Assembly: GCA_934502625.1 (NCBI GenBank) | Contig: CAKSUQ010000004.1 | Coordinates: 1 to 64,000, forward strand | From: an uncultured Gemmiger sp. | GTDB lineage: Bacteria; Bacillota; Clostridia; Oscillospirales; Ruminococcaceae | Length of the DNA stretch: 64,000 nt | Direction of reading: 5' to 3' | Shown: positions 7,334-14,883 of the stretch, one piece after another | Numbering within the stretch: the first letter of the stretch is position 1 | Layout: each line of letters begins with the position of its first letter | The notes under the pieces: generated by a model | What the model saw: only the letters and a program-made list of their open reading frames with translations | Told to the model about the DNA's origin: nothing | Database searches by the model: none | Translations under genes and position numbers: made by a program

Positions 7334-9064
7334 TTACTCCTCAACATAGCCGTACTGCAGGTACCAGTAGCCGTAGGGGCTGTGCCAGGTGCCCTTCAGA
7401 GAGGGGCTCTGCAGCCAGAAGTCGGTGTAGTAGGCAACGGGGATCGCAGCGGCATCCTCCATCAGGATGTCCTCGGCCTCGTGCAGCTTCTGGAAGTGGA
7501 CGCTCTTATCGGCGACCTTGGAGGCGTCGATGGCGGCATCGAACTCGGGGTTGTTGTACTTACCATCGTTGTTGCCGTTGGTGGAGTAGAACAGCTCGAT
7601 CATGTTGGAAGGATCGTTGTAGTCCATGACCCAGCCGTTACGGCTGACGTCGTAGTCACCGGCGCGGCGCATCGGCAGGAAGCTGGCCCACTCGACCTTG
7701 TTGATGTTGACGGTGATGCCCAGCTCGCCCCAGGCCTGCTGGACGTACTCAGCAACGGGGATGTGGTAGCCGGCGTCGTTGGCGCTGTACTCGATGGTGG
7801 GGAAGCCCTCGCCGTCCGGGTAACCGGCGTCGGCCAGCAGCTGCTTGGCCTCCTCGAGGTTGGCGTCGTAGTCGTCGCTGATGTAGCGCTCGCCGCCGTT
7901 GGCGTTGTCGTAGAACATGCCGGTCTCATCGACGATGCCGGGGCCGACGAAGTTGTAGGCGGGCTCGTAGGTGCCCTGCATGATCTCGCTGGCGACGTAG
8001 TCACGGTCGATGGCGAGGCTCAGAGCCTTACGGACATTGGGATCCGTGAACGGCTCGCGCTGGTCGTTCAGGGAGATGTAGTAGGTGCCCAGAATGGTGT
8101 CGACGTAGAAATCACCGCCGTCCTCAGCCTTCTTCAGGCTGGCGATCTCATCGGTGGGGACGTCCTTGATGAGCTGTGCCTCACCGCTGTTGTAGGCGGC
8201 GAAGGAAGCGCTGGAGTCCTCCAGCAGGAGCAGGGTGATGTTGTCGGAAACGATCTTGCTGGAATCCCAGCCGCCGTTGTAGTAGGGGTTCTTCGTCAGG
8301 ACGATACGCTCGGAAGGCACCCAATCAGAGATGTAGTAGGGGCCGTTGCAGACGAAGGTGTCGGGCTCGGTGCACCAAGCATCGCCGTTTGCCTCGACAG
8401 TAGCCTGCTGCACGGGGCTCATGGCCGCGAAGGCGCAGAGCTTATCGAAGTAGGAGCAGGGGTAGCTCAGGACGACGGTCAGGGTCTTGCCGTCCTCGCT
8501 GGCGTGGACGTTCAGGGCGTCCCAGTCGGGATCGGTGGTGGTGTTGCCGTCAGCGTCAGGATTGCCGATGGCATCCTCGTAGCCGTCGATCATGCCGACA
8601 ACGGTCTCGCCGTAGGGGGCGGCGGTGTCGGGGGAAGCCAGACGCTTGAAGGAGTATTCGAAGTCCTTCGCGGTCAGGTCGGAGCCGTCGCTCCACTTCA
8701 GGCCGTCCTTCATGGTGAACGTCCAAGTCAAGCCGTCCTCAGAAACTTCAGGCAGCTCGGCCTGACCGGCGACGACCTCGTTGTTCTCGTCGATCAGCAG
8801 CAGGGGCTCGAAGGTGGTGATGATGGTGTTCGCGCCGTCGATGGAGCTGTTCAGTGCGGGATCCAGGGTCTCAGGGTTGGGGCCCAGCTGGACAGTGAAA
8901 CCAGTGGCGTCGCCGGTAGTGGCTTCGGCAGCCTCGTCCGTCGCTTCGGTGCTGGCAGCGCCGGTGCTGTCACTTGCCGTGGAGCTTGCGGAAGAACCGC
9001 AGGCAGCCAGAGAAGCGGCCATGCAGCCAGCCACAGCCACAGCGACAAAGTTCTTCATCTTCAT
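7334..9064 (-). CDS. oppA: Oligopeptide ABC transporter substrate-binding lipoprotein (copy 2)
   Basis: 576 residues, tandem paralogue of the 5258-6979 gene with the same lipobox (LAAC), the same SBP_bac_5 layout and near-identical C-terminal third. Differences concentrate in the signal peptide/linker, in the peptide-pocket half (for example YNGGWDSSK against YVGGWDSSK) and around FYDNANGGERY. ATG at 9064 is preceded by GGAGG (9074-9078). It lies 296 bases downstream of oppF, behind the oppF terminator, with its own promoter, so the binding protein can be made in excess of the permease. Different peptide preference of the two copies is inference. Confidence 0.93.
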   Translation of the reverse strand: MKMKNFVAVAVAGCMAASLAACGSSASSTASDSTGAASTEATDEAAEATTGDATGFTVQLGPNPETLDPALNSSIDGANTIITTFEPLLLIDENNEVVAGQAELPEVSEDGLTWTFTMKDGLKWSDGSDLTAKDFEYSFKRLASPDTAAPYGETVVGMIDGYEDAIGNPDADGNTTTDPDWDALNVHASEDGKTLTVVLSYPCSYFDKLCAFAAMSPVQQATVEANGDAWCTEPDTFVCNGPYYISDWVPSERIVLTKNPYYNGGWDSSKIVSDNITLLLLEDSSASFAAYNSGEAQLIKDVPTDEIASLKKAEDGGDFYVDTILGTYYISLNDQREPFTDPNVRKALSLAIDRDYVASEIMQGTYEPAYNFVGPGIVDETGMFYDNANGGERYISDDYDANLEEAKQLLADAGYPDGEGFPTIEYSANDAGYHIPVAEYVQQAWGELGITVNINKVEWASFLPMRRAGDYDVSRNGWVMDYNDPSNMIELFYSTNGNNDGKYNNPEFDAAIDASKVADKSVHFQKLHEAEDILMEDAAAIPVAYYTDFWLQSPSLKGTWHSPYGYWYLQYGYVEE

Positions 9065-9132
9065 GTGGTGTACCCTCCAAATATTAGTATACTTACCCAA
9101 TCCCCCAGAGGATTTCGTGAACCCCTACGGAA

Positions 9133-9166
9133 TGAATATTTATACTTTACCACTCTAAATCAGCAA
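9133..9166 (-). promoter_or_regulatory. Promoter of the second oppA gene with an ARG-box-like dyad
   Basis: On the minus strand TTGCTG (9166-9161), 16-base spacer, TATAAA (9144-9139). Overlapping the -10 is TGAATATTTATACT (9133-9146), which matches the ArgR core at 13 of 14 positions. The promoter is moderate and the operator call is tentative. Confidence 0.45.
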
Positions 9167-9279
9167 ATGCAAGAGGTCTGCAACTTTTGTAACTGTTTTG
9201 ATAGAAAATCCGTTTGTATCTCCGTGGCGGACAGTTCTGTGCGGCGCAGATAATTGTGTGCGTACAATATACACATCCG

Positions 9280-9315
9280 CATAAAACACAAGGCGGCCGC
9301 AAGCGGCCGCCTTGT
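9280..9315 (-). terminator. Terminator after oppF
   Basis: ACAAGGCGGCCGC (9288-9300) and GCGGCCGCCTTGT (9303-9315) form a perfect 13-bp stem. On the minus strand it is followed by GTTTTATG. Confidence 0.75.
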
Positions 9316-9360
9316 ATAAGTATGAGTTTTGAGTGATGTGATGCTGCGGGGTGGACAGAA

Positions 9361-10350
9361 TTACTTCACCTTATCCAGATGGTGGCAGGCAGCCCAGTGG
9401 CCGCTGCTGACCTCCTTGAACTCCGGCACCTCGGCGGCGCAGCGCTCGTCTGCGTAGGGGCAGCGGGTGCGGAAGCGGCAGCCGGACGGCGGGTTCAGCG
9501 GGCTAGGCACATCGCCCTGCAGGACGATACGCTGGCTCTTGCGCGCCGTGACGGGGTCGGCCACGGGGATGGCCGAAATCAGGCTGCGTGTGTAGGGGTG
9601 GACGTTGTGGGCGATCAGCTCGAAGCTGTCGGCCAGCTCGACCAGCTTGCCCAGATACATAACGCCGATGCGGTTGGAGATGTGCTTGACGACGCTCAGG
9701 TCGTGGGCGATGAACAGGTAGGTCAACCCCATCTCCCGCTGCAGATCCTCAAACATGTTGACGACCTGCGCCTGAATCGAAACATCCAGCGCGGAGACCG
9801 GCTCGTCGCAGACGATGAACTCCGGGTCGACCGCCAGTGCGCGGGCGATGCCGACGCGCTGACGCTGGCCGCCGGAGAACTCGTGCGGGTAGCGGTTCGC
9901 GTGCTCGCTGTTCAGGCCGACGCGCTCAAGCAGGGAGATGATCTTGTCGTGGCGCTCCTTGGGGTTCGCGCACAGGTGGTGGATGTCGATGCCCTCGCCG
10001 ACGATGTCGCCGATGGTCATGCGCGGGTCAAGGCTCGCATAAGGGTCCTGAAAGACGATCTGCATGCGGCGGCGATAAGGCAGCATGTCGACCGCGATCT
10101 TCTCTTTCTTGTCAAACAGCACCTTGCCGTCGTAGATGATGGTGCCGTCGGTGGGCTCGTACAGGCGCAGCAGGGTGCGGCCGGTCGTGGTCTTGCCGCA
10201 GCCGGACTCGCCGACCAGACCCAGCGTCTCGCCCTTGCGGATGGCAAAGCTGACGTCATCGACAGCCTGCACATACTGCTTGTTCTTGCCCACACCGCCG
10301 GCGGGGAAATACTGCTGCAGATGCTTTACTTCAACGAGGTTCTCGCTCAT
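9361..10350 (-). CDS. oppF: Oligopeptide ABC transporter ATP-binding protein OppF
   Basis: 329 residues. Walker [10 protein letters not shown], signature FSGGQRQR, Walker [14 protein letters not shown], and the C-terminal oligopeptide-ABC extension with a Cys cluster ([14 protein letters not shown]) that in OppD/DppD-type ATPases binds an iron-sulfur cluster. It powers peptide import together with OppD. The start codon overlaps the oppD stop by four bases, indicating translational coupling. Last gene of the oppBCDF unit. Confidence 0.95.
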   Translation of the reverse strand: MSENLVEVKHLQQYFPAGGVGKNKQYVQAVDDVSFAIRKGETLGLVGESGCGKTTTGRTLLRLYEPTDGTIIYDGKVLFDKKEKIAVDMLPYRRRMQIVFQDPYASLDPRMTIGDIVGEGIDIHHLCANPKERHDKIISLLERVGLNSEHANRYPHEFSGGQRQRVGIARALAVDPEFIVCDEPVSALDVSIQAQVVNMFEDLQREMGLTYLFIAHDLSVVKHISNRIGVMYLGKLVELADSFELIAHNVHPYTRSLISAIPVADPVTARKSQRIVLQGDVPSPLNPPSGCRFRTRCPYADERCAAEVPEFKEVSSGHWAACHHLDKVK

Positions 10351-11348
10351 TCGGCTTTGCCCCCTTTCTCAAATTCTTCTTTCTGGCGCAGCCAGCAATA
10401 AGTGTAGTGGGTGTCGCTCAGCTCGGTCTTGGGCGGCATCTTGTCCAGGCAGACCTTCATGCAGCTCTTGCAGCGCGGCGCGAAGGGGCAGCCGGCCGGC
10501 GGGTTCAGCAGGTCGACGGGCTGGCCTTCGATGGGTACCAGACGCTCCTTCTCCTCGGCGTTCAGCTTCGGGATGGAGTTGATCAGACCCTTGGTGTACT
10601 CGTGCTGCGGGTTGTAGAAGATCTCGTCGGTCGTGCCGTACTCGACGATGTGACCGGCGTACATGACGGCGATCTTCTCGCACATCTGCGCGACGACGCC
10701 GAGGTCATGGGTGATCATGATGATGGACATGCCCAGCTTCTTACGCAGGTCGTTCATCAGTTCCAAAATCTGCGCTTGGATCGTAACGTCCAGTGCGGTC
10801 GTCGGCTCGTCGGCGATCAGCAGCTTCGGCTCGCAGGCCAAGGCAATGGCGATCATGACGCGCTGGCGCATACCGCCGGACAGCTCGTGCGGGTACTGCT
10901 TCAGGCGGCGTTCGGGCTCGTTGATGCCGACCAGCTCCAGCAGCTCGCGGGCGCGCTCCCACGCCTCTTTCTTCGTCTTTTTGGTGTGCAGCAGGATGAC
11001 CTCGACGATCTGGTTGCCGATGGTGTACACCGGGTTCAGGCTCGTCATGGGGTCTTGGAAGATGATGGAGACTTCGTTGCCGCGAATTTTGCGGAACTCT
11101 TTCTCGGTCATTTTGTCGATCTGGTGGCCGTTGAACCACACGGTGCCGCCGACCAGCTTGCCGGGATAGGCGGTCAGACCCATGATGGAGTAGGCCGTAA
11201 CAGACTTGCCGGAGCCGGACTCGCCGACGATGCCCAGCACGTCGCCCTGATTCATGCTGAACGAAACGCCGTTCAGCGCCTTGACCTCACCGGCGGGGGT
11301 GAAGAAGGACAGGCGTTCGTCCTTGATTTCAAGAATTTTTTCGCTCAT
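10347..11348 (-). CDS. oppD: Oligopeptide ABC transporter ATP-binding protein OppD
   Basis: 333 residues. Walker A GESGSGKS, signature [12 protein letters not shown], Walker [13 protein letters not shown], and the C-terminal Cys motif [14 protein letters not shown]. Partner ATPase of OppF on the cytoplasmic face of OppBC. A strong GGAGGAG ribosome site precedes the ATG, 18 bases after the oppC stop. Confidence 0.95.
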   Translation of the reverse strand: MSEKILEIKDERLSFFTPAGEVKALNGVSFSMNQGDVLGIVGESGSGKSVTAYSIMGLTAYPGKLVGGTVWFNGHQIDKMTEKEFRKIRGNEVSIIFQDPMTSLNPVYTIGNQIVEVILLHTKKTKKEAWERARELLELVGINEPERRLKQYPHELSGGMRQRVMIAIALACEPKLLIADEPTTALDVTIQAQILELMNDLRKKLGMSIIMITHDLGVVAQMCEKIAVMYAGHIVEYGTTDEIFYNPQHEYTKGLINSIPKLNAEEKERLVPIEGQPVDLLNPPAGCPFAPRCKSCMKVCLDKMPPKTELSDTHYTYCWLRQKEEFEKGGKAE

Positions 11349-11366
11349 GTTGCTCCTCCTCCCCTA

Positions 11367-12416
11367 TCAGCTCTTCAGTTTCGGGTCAAACGCATCGCGC
11401 AGACCGTCGCCGAACAGGTTGAACACGAGGATCATGACGCTGATCATCAGCGCGGGCGCGATGAGCAGGTGCGGATAGGTGTTCATGCCCTTGACAGCGT
11501 CAGTCGCCAGAGAGCCGAGGGACGGCATGGGGGCGGCAACGCCGAGGCCGAGGAAGCTCAGGTAGCTCTCGGTGAAGATGGAGGACGGGATCTGCAGCGT
11601 GGTGGTGACGATCAGGGTGCCCATGCAGTTCGTCAGCAGGTGCTTCTTGATGATGCGGCCGCCGGACGCACCCAGCGCACGGGCGGCGGTGACGTACTCG
11701 CTCTCCTTCAGGGTCAGCACCTGAGAACGGACGATACGCGCCATGCCGACCCAGTACAGCAGGGCGAAGATGATGAAGATGGAGACCATGTTGGGGCCGA
11801 GCTTCTGCATCCAGCCGAAGCCGGGCTTTGTCGCCAGCGTCTCCAATGGGTCTTTAATCGCCATCGCCAGCAGGATGATGAGCAGGATGTCGGGGATGGT
11901 GTAGAGAATATCGGTAATACGCATCATGATATTATCGACCCAGCCGCCTGCGAACGCAGAAATTGCGCCGTAGGTCGCGCCGATCAGCAGCACCAGCACG
12001 GAGGCCAGCAGGCCGACAGACAGGGACACACGGGTGCCCATCATGACACGGACGGCGAAGTCACGACCCATACGGTCGGTGCCGAGGATGTGCGGGAAAA
12101 CGTTCTCGCCGGCGTCGATCTTGGCCTGCTCGGCGGCAGAATACTCGAACGGGGCAAGGTTGTTGCTGCCCTTGATCTGCTGCTCGTAGCTGTACGGCCA
12201 GAACGCAGGCAGAACATAGGCCATGAACGCGATGATCAGGATGACGACCAGACTCACCATCGCGATCTTGTTCTTCTTCAGGCGGCGCATGCCGTCCTTC
12301 CAGAAGTTGACGCTCTCGCGCATGACGACGAGGCTCTTCTTCTCGTCGTTAGACGCGGGGGCAAAATCCTCAACGTTGAGTTGCAGGCTCAACGGATTCT
12401 TTTTCAGATTTTCCAT
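11367..12416 (-). CDS. oppC: Oligopeptide ABC transporter permease OppC
   Basis: 349 residues, with an N-terminal extension of about 50 residues before the first membrane helix, as in OppC/DppC. Six predicted helices, and the coupling-helix motif EYVTAARALGASGGRIIKKH near residue 230. Forms the membrane channel with OppB. AAGGAGGAG lies before the ATG. Confidence 0.95.
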   Translation of the reverse strand: MENLKKNPLSLQLNVEDFAPASNDEKKSLVVMRESVNFWKDGMRRLKKNKIAMVSLVVILIIAFMAYVLPAFWPYSYEQQIKGSNNLAPFEYSAAEQAKIDAGENVFPHILGTDRMGRDFAVRVMMGTRVSLSVGLLASVLVLLIGATYGAISAFAGGWVDNIMMRITDILYTIPDILLIILLAMAIKDPLETLATKPGFGWMQKLGPNMVSIFIIFALLYWVGMARIVRSQVLTLKESEYVTAARALGASGGRIIKKHLLTNCMGTLIVTTTLQIPSSIFTESYLSFLGLGVAAPMPSLGSLATDAVKGMNTYPHLLIAPALMISVMILVFNLFGDGLRDAFDPKLKS

Positions 12417-12431
12417 TTTGTCTGCTCCTCC

Positions 12432-13349
12432 TTACTTCAGCTTGATGCGCGGGTCGATGATCTTGTACAGAATATCGACGATGACGTTCGCAACGATGAC
12501 GAGGGACGCCAGCAGGATCGTAGTGCCCATGATCATGGTGTAGTCGCGGTTGGTGATGGCGGACACAAAGTCACGGCCAAGGCCGGGGATAGAGAAGATC
12601 TTCTCCACGACGAAGGAGCCGGTCATCAAACCTGCCAGCATGGGGCCGACATAGGTGACGACGGGCAGGATGGCGTTGCGCAGCGCATGCTTGAACAGGA
12701 TCTTCACGCTGGACACACCCTTTGCGCGGGCGGTGCGCATGTAATCCTGACCCATGACGTCCAGCAGACTGGAGCGCATCAGGCGGGTGATGTAGGCGGT
12801 GGGATAGATCGCCAGCGCCGTCACGGGCATGATGTAGGCCGCCGGCTCGTTCAGGCCGACGGTGGGCAGCAGCTTCAGGTTCATGCCGAAGGTGTACAAA
12901 AGCACAACACTCGAAATGAAGCTGGGGATGGCGATGCCGCAGGTAGCAAACACTATAATAAGGTTGTCCGCCCACTTCCCTCGGTTATAGGCTGATAGAC
13001 AGCCCAGCGGAATGCCGACGCAGAGCGCGACGAGGACGGCCAGACCTGCCGTGCGGGCAGAGACCGGCAGCTTCGAGAAGATGATCTGGTTGACGGTACG
13101 GCCGCGCTGCTTCAGGCTCAGGCCCATATCGCCGTGGATCAGGCTGTTCATGTAGTTGAGGTACTGTACGCCGAGCGGCTTGTCGAGGCCGTATTTTTCG
13201 GCCAGCGCCTGCTGGGCTGCTTTACTGATGGACTTTTCCGCCACGAACGGGCCGCCGGGGACGAGGTTCATGATGAAAAAGGTAAGGGTCGCGACGATGA
13301 ACACGCTGAAAATGCCCATTGCCACGCGCTTGACGATGTACTTCGCCAT
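12432..13349 (-). CDS. oppB: Oligopeptide ABC transporter permease OppB
   Basis: 305 residues with six membrane helices. N-terminal MAKYIVKRVAMGIFSVFIVATLTFF is the typical OppB/DppB start and the coupling motif reads DYMRTARAKGVSSVKILFKH. First gene of the oppBCDF operon. CGGAGTG lies about 10 bases before the ATG. The promoter lies about 180 bases upstream, with a possible attenuator in the leader. Confidence 0.95.
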   Translation of the reverse strand: MAKYIVKRVAMGIFSVFIVATLTFFIMNLVPGGPFVAEKSISKAAQQALAEKYGLDKPLGVQYLNYMNSLIHGDMGLSLKQRGRTVNQIIFSKLPVSARTAGLAVLVALCVGIPLGCLSAYNRGKWADNLIIVFATCGIAIPSFISSVVLLYTFGMNLKLLPTVGLNEPAAYIMPVTALAIYPTAYITRLMRSSLLDVMGQDYMRTARAKGVSSVKILFKHALRNAILPVVTYVGPMLAGLMTGSFVVEKIFSIPGLGRDFVSAITNRDYTMIMGTTILLASLVIVANVIVDILYKIIDPRIKLK

Positions 13350-13468
13350 GGTTTTGTGCCACTCCGTTTCTTAATGGAATACAAATTGGGGTCGATTTCG
13401 GTTTATTCGTTTAATGCCCTGCACCGTGCGTATACGCTTGTGCGCAGCAGGCGGACAGACCGGAGAAT

Positions 13469-13506
13469 AAAAAAGCCGATGGCTGCTGCGGTTGCAAACA
13501 CCATCG
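13469..13506 (-). promoter_or_regulatory. Possible leader attenuator of the opp operon
   Basis: On the minus strand CGATGG (13506-13501) pairs with CCATCG (13482-13477), and then GC and six T (13474-13469) follow. It starts about 20 bases after the predicted transcription start, upstream of oppB. The stem is only 6 bp plus weak inner pairs, so the call is tentative. Confidence 0.35.
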
Positions 13507-13530
13507 TTCGTAATCCGAAATCTACCCTAT

Positions 13531-13559
13531 ATTATAAAATGTTGCAAAGTATTTGTCAA
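13531..13559 (-). promoter_or_regulatory. Promoter of oppBCDF
   Basis: On the minus strand a perfect TTGACA (13559-13554), 17-base spacer, perfect TATAAT (13536-13531). Confidence 0.9.
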
Positions 13560-13672
13560 TTCGATGTTCGTTTTCAGACAACGACAAAGAGCCGAAAACC
13601 CGCCCCGCAAGCTGCGGATTTTCGTGAAAGATGCCCATTTACAGAATTTTTGAAGTTTTTTGAAAAAAACGC

Positions 13673-13701
13673 TTGACTTTCCGGGCAGCGGGCGCTATAA
13701 T
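13673..13701 (+). promoter_or_regulatory. Promoter of the tRNA-Arg gene
   Basis: TTGACT (13673-13678), 17-base spacer, TATAAT (13696-13701). The tRNA begins 36 bases later. Confidence 0.9.
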
Positions 13702-13737
13702 AGAACACGTTCTCCGGCGAGAACGCCAAGAGAATAT

Positions 13738-13814
13738 GCGCCGGTAGCTCAGCTGGATAGAGTGTCTGACTACGAATCAGAAGGTCGGGAGTTCGAGTCT
13801 CTTCCGGCGCACCA
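13738..13814 (+). tRNA. tRNA-Arg (anticodon ACG)
   Basis: 77 bases with encoded CCA (13812-13814). The acceptor stem GCGCCGG (13738-13744) pairs with CCGGCGC (13804-13810). The anticodon stem is TCTGA/TCAGA with loop CTACGAA, giving anticodon ACG at 13772-13774. The T arm contains GTTCGAG. A34 is expected to be edited to inosine, reading CGU/CGC/CGA. It has its own promoter and terminator. Confidence 0.97.
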
Positions 13815-13853
13815 AGAGCCTGTGACATAAAAGATGTCACAGGCTCTTTTCTT
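13815..13853 (+). terminator. Terminator of the tRNA-Arg gene
   Basis: AGAGCCTGTGACAT (13815-13828) pairs perfectly with ATGTCACAGGCTCT (13834-13847), followed by TTTCTTT. Confidence 0.93.
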
Positions 13854-13915
13854 TGTTGTATCGCGCAAAATCAGCAAAGTCGATGACCGATTTTCAAAGT
13901 GCGCTTTATAGAGAT

Positions 13916-13947
13916 GTCCAACCGTTTTAGGGCGGTTGGACTTTTTT
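13916..13947 (+). terminator. Orphan terminator hairpin downstream of the tRNA
   Basis: GTCCAACCG (13916-13924) pairs with CGGTTGGAC (13933-13941) and TTTTTT follows. No gene lies between it and the tRNA terminator, so it is either a back-up terminator or the end of an unseen small RNA. Confidence 0.7.
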
Positions 13948-13969
13948 GTTGGCTATGGGAGTATAAAGC

Positions 13970-13998
13970 AAAAGCGGCGTACCATTAAGGTGCGCCGC
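13970..13998 (-). terminator. Terminator of the phd-doc operon
   Basis: On the minus strand GCGGCGCACC (13998-13989) pairs with GGTACGCCGC (13983-13974) with one mismatch, followed by TTTTGC. Confidence 0.7.
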
Positions 13999-14003
13999 AA
14001 ATA

Positions 14004-14381
14004 TTATGCCTGATGATACAGAATCCATTCCAGCAGGTCATTGGCCTTTGAATGCCCGCTTGCAATTTGCAGAATAATGTCAATCAGTTCATCTTGCGTA
14101 TAAGCAAGCTCAATCCCATTGATTGTCAGAAACACAAGCATGACATGGGCACCAATGCGCTTATTACCATCCGCAAAGGGATGATTACAGACTAAACCGA
14201 ATCCAAGTTGTGCGGCTTTTGCCTGTATGGACGGGTAAAGATACTGCCCGCCGAATGTTGCAAAAGGAGCATTCAAAGCGGATTCCAGCAAGCCATCATC
14301 ACGGACACCGGCGGTGCCGCCAAATGCTTCCAACAGAGCATTGTGCAGCTTTAAAACCTGTTCCTTGCTCAGCGTTTTCAT
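14004..14381 (-). CDS. doc: Doc-type (Fic-fold) toxin
   Basis: 125 residues, the full size of the death-on-curing family. The Fic core HPFADGNKRIG lies at residues 67-77 and matches the Doc consensus HPFxDGNKR. In phage P1 Doc this motif phosphorylates elongation factor Tu and stops translation. The start overlaps the antitoxin stop by four bases. The active-site motif is intact, so the toxin is probably functional. Family is firm; target is by analogy. Confidence 0.93.
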   Translation of the reverse strand: MKTLSKEQVLKLHNALLEAFGGTAGVRDDGLLESALNAPFATFGGQYLYPSIQAKAAQLGFGLVCNHPFADGNKRIGAHVMLVFLTINGIELAYTQDELIDIILQIASGHSKANDLLEWILYHQA

Positions 14382-14620
14382 TTGGCAAGTACCTCATAGG
14401 CTTGCTTATTTTTAGCAATCAGGCGCTTGGAGATTTCAAGAATATCCTCGTCTTTAGCCTGTTGCTCGTCCTCGACTTGGCTGAACTCCATAAGGACATA
14501 ACGCGGAACATTGTTTTTTAAGATGACCGCCGCGCCGTTCTCGTCAACCATTCGCGCTACGCGAGAAAAATTCTGGTTGGCCTCAGTGATGGATACAAGA
14601 TTGTCTGTGTTAATAACCAT
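14378..14620 (-). CDS. Phd/YefM-family antitoxin
   Basis: 80 residues. The N-terminal half has the Phd/YefM DNA-binding dimer pattern (SITEANQNFSRVARMV, then AAVILKNNVPRYVLM). The C-terminal tail, rich in charged residues and Gln, would wrap over the toxin. It should neutralise Doc and autorepress the operon. AGGAGG lies before the ATG, and a TATAC palindrome overlies the promoter. Confidence 0.9.
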   Translation of the reverse strand: MVINTDNLVSITEANQNFSRVARMVDENGAAVILKNNVPRYVLMEFSQVEDEQQAKDEDILEISKRLIAKNKQAYEVLAK

Positions 14621-14639
14621 AATTCAACGCCTCCTTTGA

Positions 14640-14650
14640 GTATAGTATAC
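14640..14650 (-). promoter_or_regulatory. Palindromic operator/-10 region of the antitoxin-toxin operon
   Basis: GTATAGTATAC is an 11-bp palindrome that contains a minus-strand -10 TATACT, about 20-30 bases before the antitoxin start codon. This is typical of Phd-type autoregulation; the binding itself is inferred. Confidence 0.5.
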
Positions 14651-14685
14651 ACAAACTGTAGGAGAAATTCAACCTAATCACAAAG

Positions 14686-14820
14686 AAAGAAGTCTGCAGC
14701 TACCACGGAAACATCCTTTTCAAGCTGAACACGCAGCAGTTCATCTGCTCGGCGCTGGCTGTCGGCGTGGCGGTGGGCATCCAGGGTATCTTTTTTGTTT
14801 TGTACATTGTTTTCGATAAG
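14686..14820 (+). pseudogene. Remnant of a membrane protein gene
   Basis: A plus-strand reading frame without a start codon or ribosome site gives about 45 residues ending in a strong membrane helix (ICSALAVGVAVGIQGIFFVL) and then YIVFDK. It is bordered by the toxin-antitoxin pair on one side and a terminator on the other. It looks like the surviving 3' part of a larger gene, but I do not recognise the family and the coding character could be chance. Confidence 0.3.
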
Positions 14821-14825
14821 CAACT

Positions 14826-14867
14826 CCCCCGCCTGCTTCCCTATTATATAAAGGAAGCGGGCGGGGG
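14826..14867. terminator. Strong hairpin between remnant and reductase gene
   Basis: CCCCCGCCTGCTTCC (14826-14840) pairs with GGAAGCGGGCGGGGG (14853-14867), followed on the plus strand by ATTATTTTATT. The minus strand has a poorer T tract, so it serves the reductase gene less well. Confidence 0.65.
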
Positions 14868-14883
14868 ATTATTTTATTACTAT

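Noticed and set aside
5237..9253. Long plus-strand frames opposite the two oppA genes
   Set aside because: Val/Gly/Asp-rich antisense readings of two closely related genes. They resemble each other only because the oppA copies do.
10407..12995. 862-codon plus-strand open frame opposite oppB, oppC and oppD
   Set aside because: Shadow of GC-rich genes on the other strand. Composition (Asp, His, Gln, Val rich) and lack of a ribosome site are typical of antisense frames; the minus-strand proteins are clear ABC components.
13574..13840. Minus-strand open frame across the tRNA-Arg gene (with the word ETRTPDLLIRSQTLYPAELPA)
   Set aside because: It is the antisense reading of the tRNA and its flanks, a well-known spurious translation of tRNA genes. 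No ribosome site.
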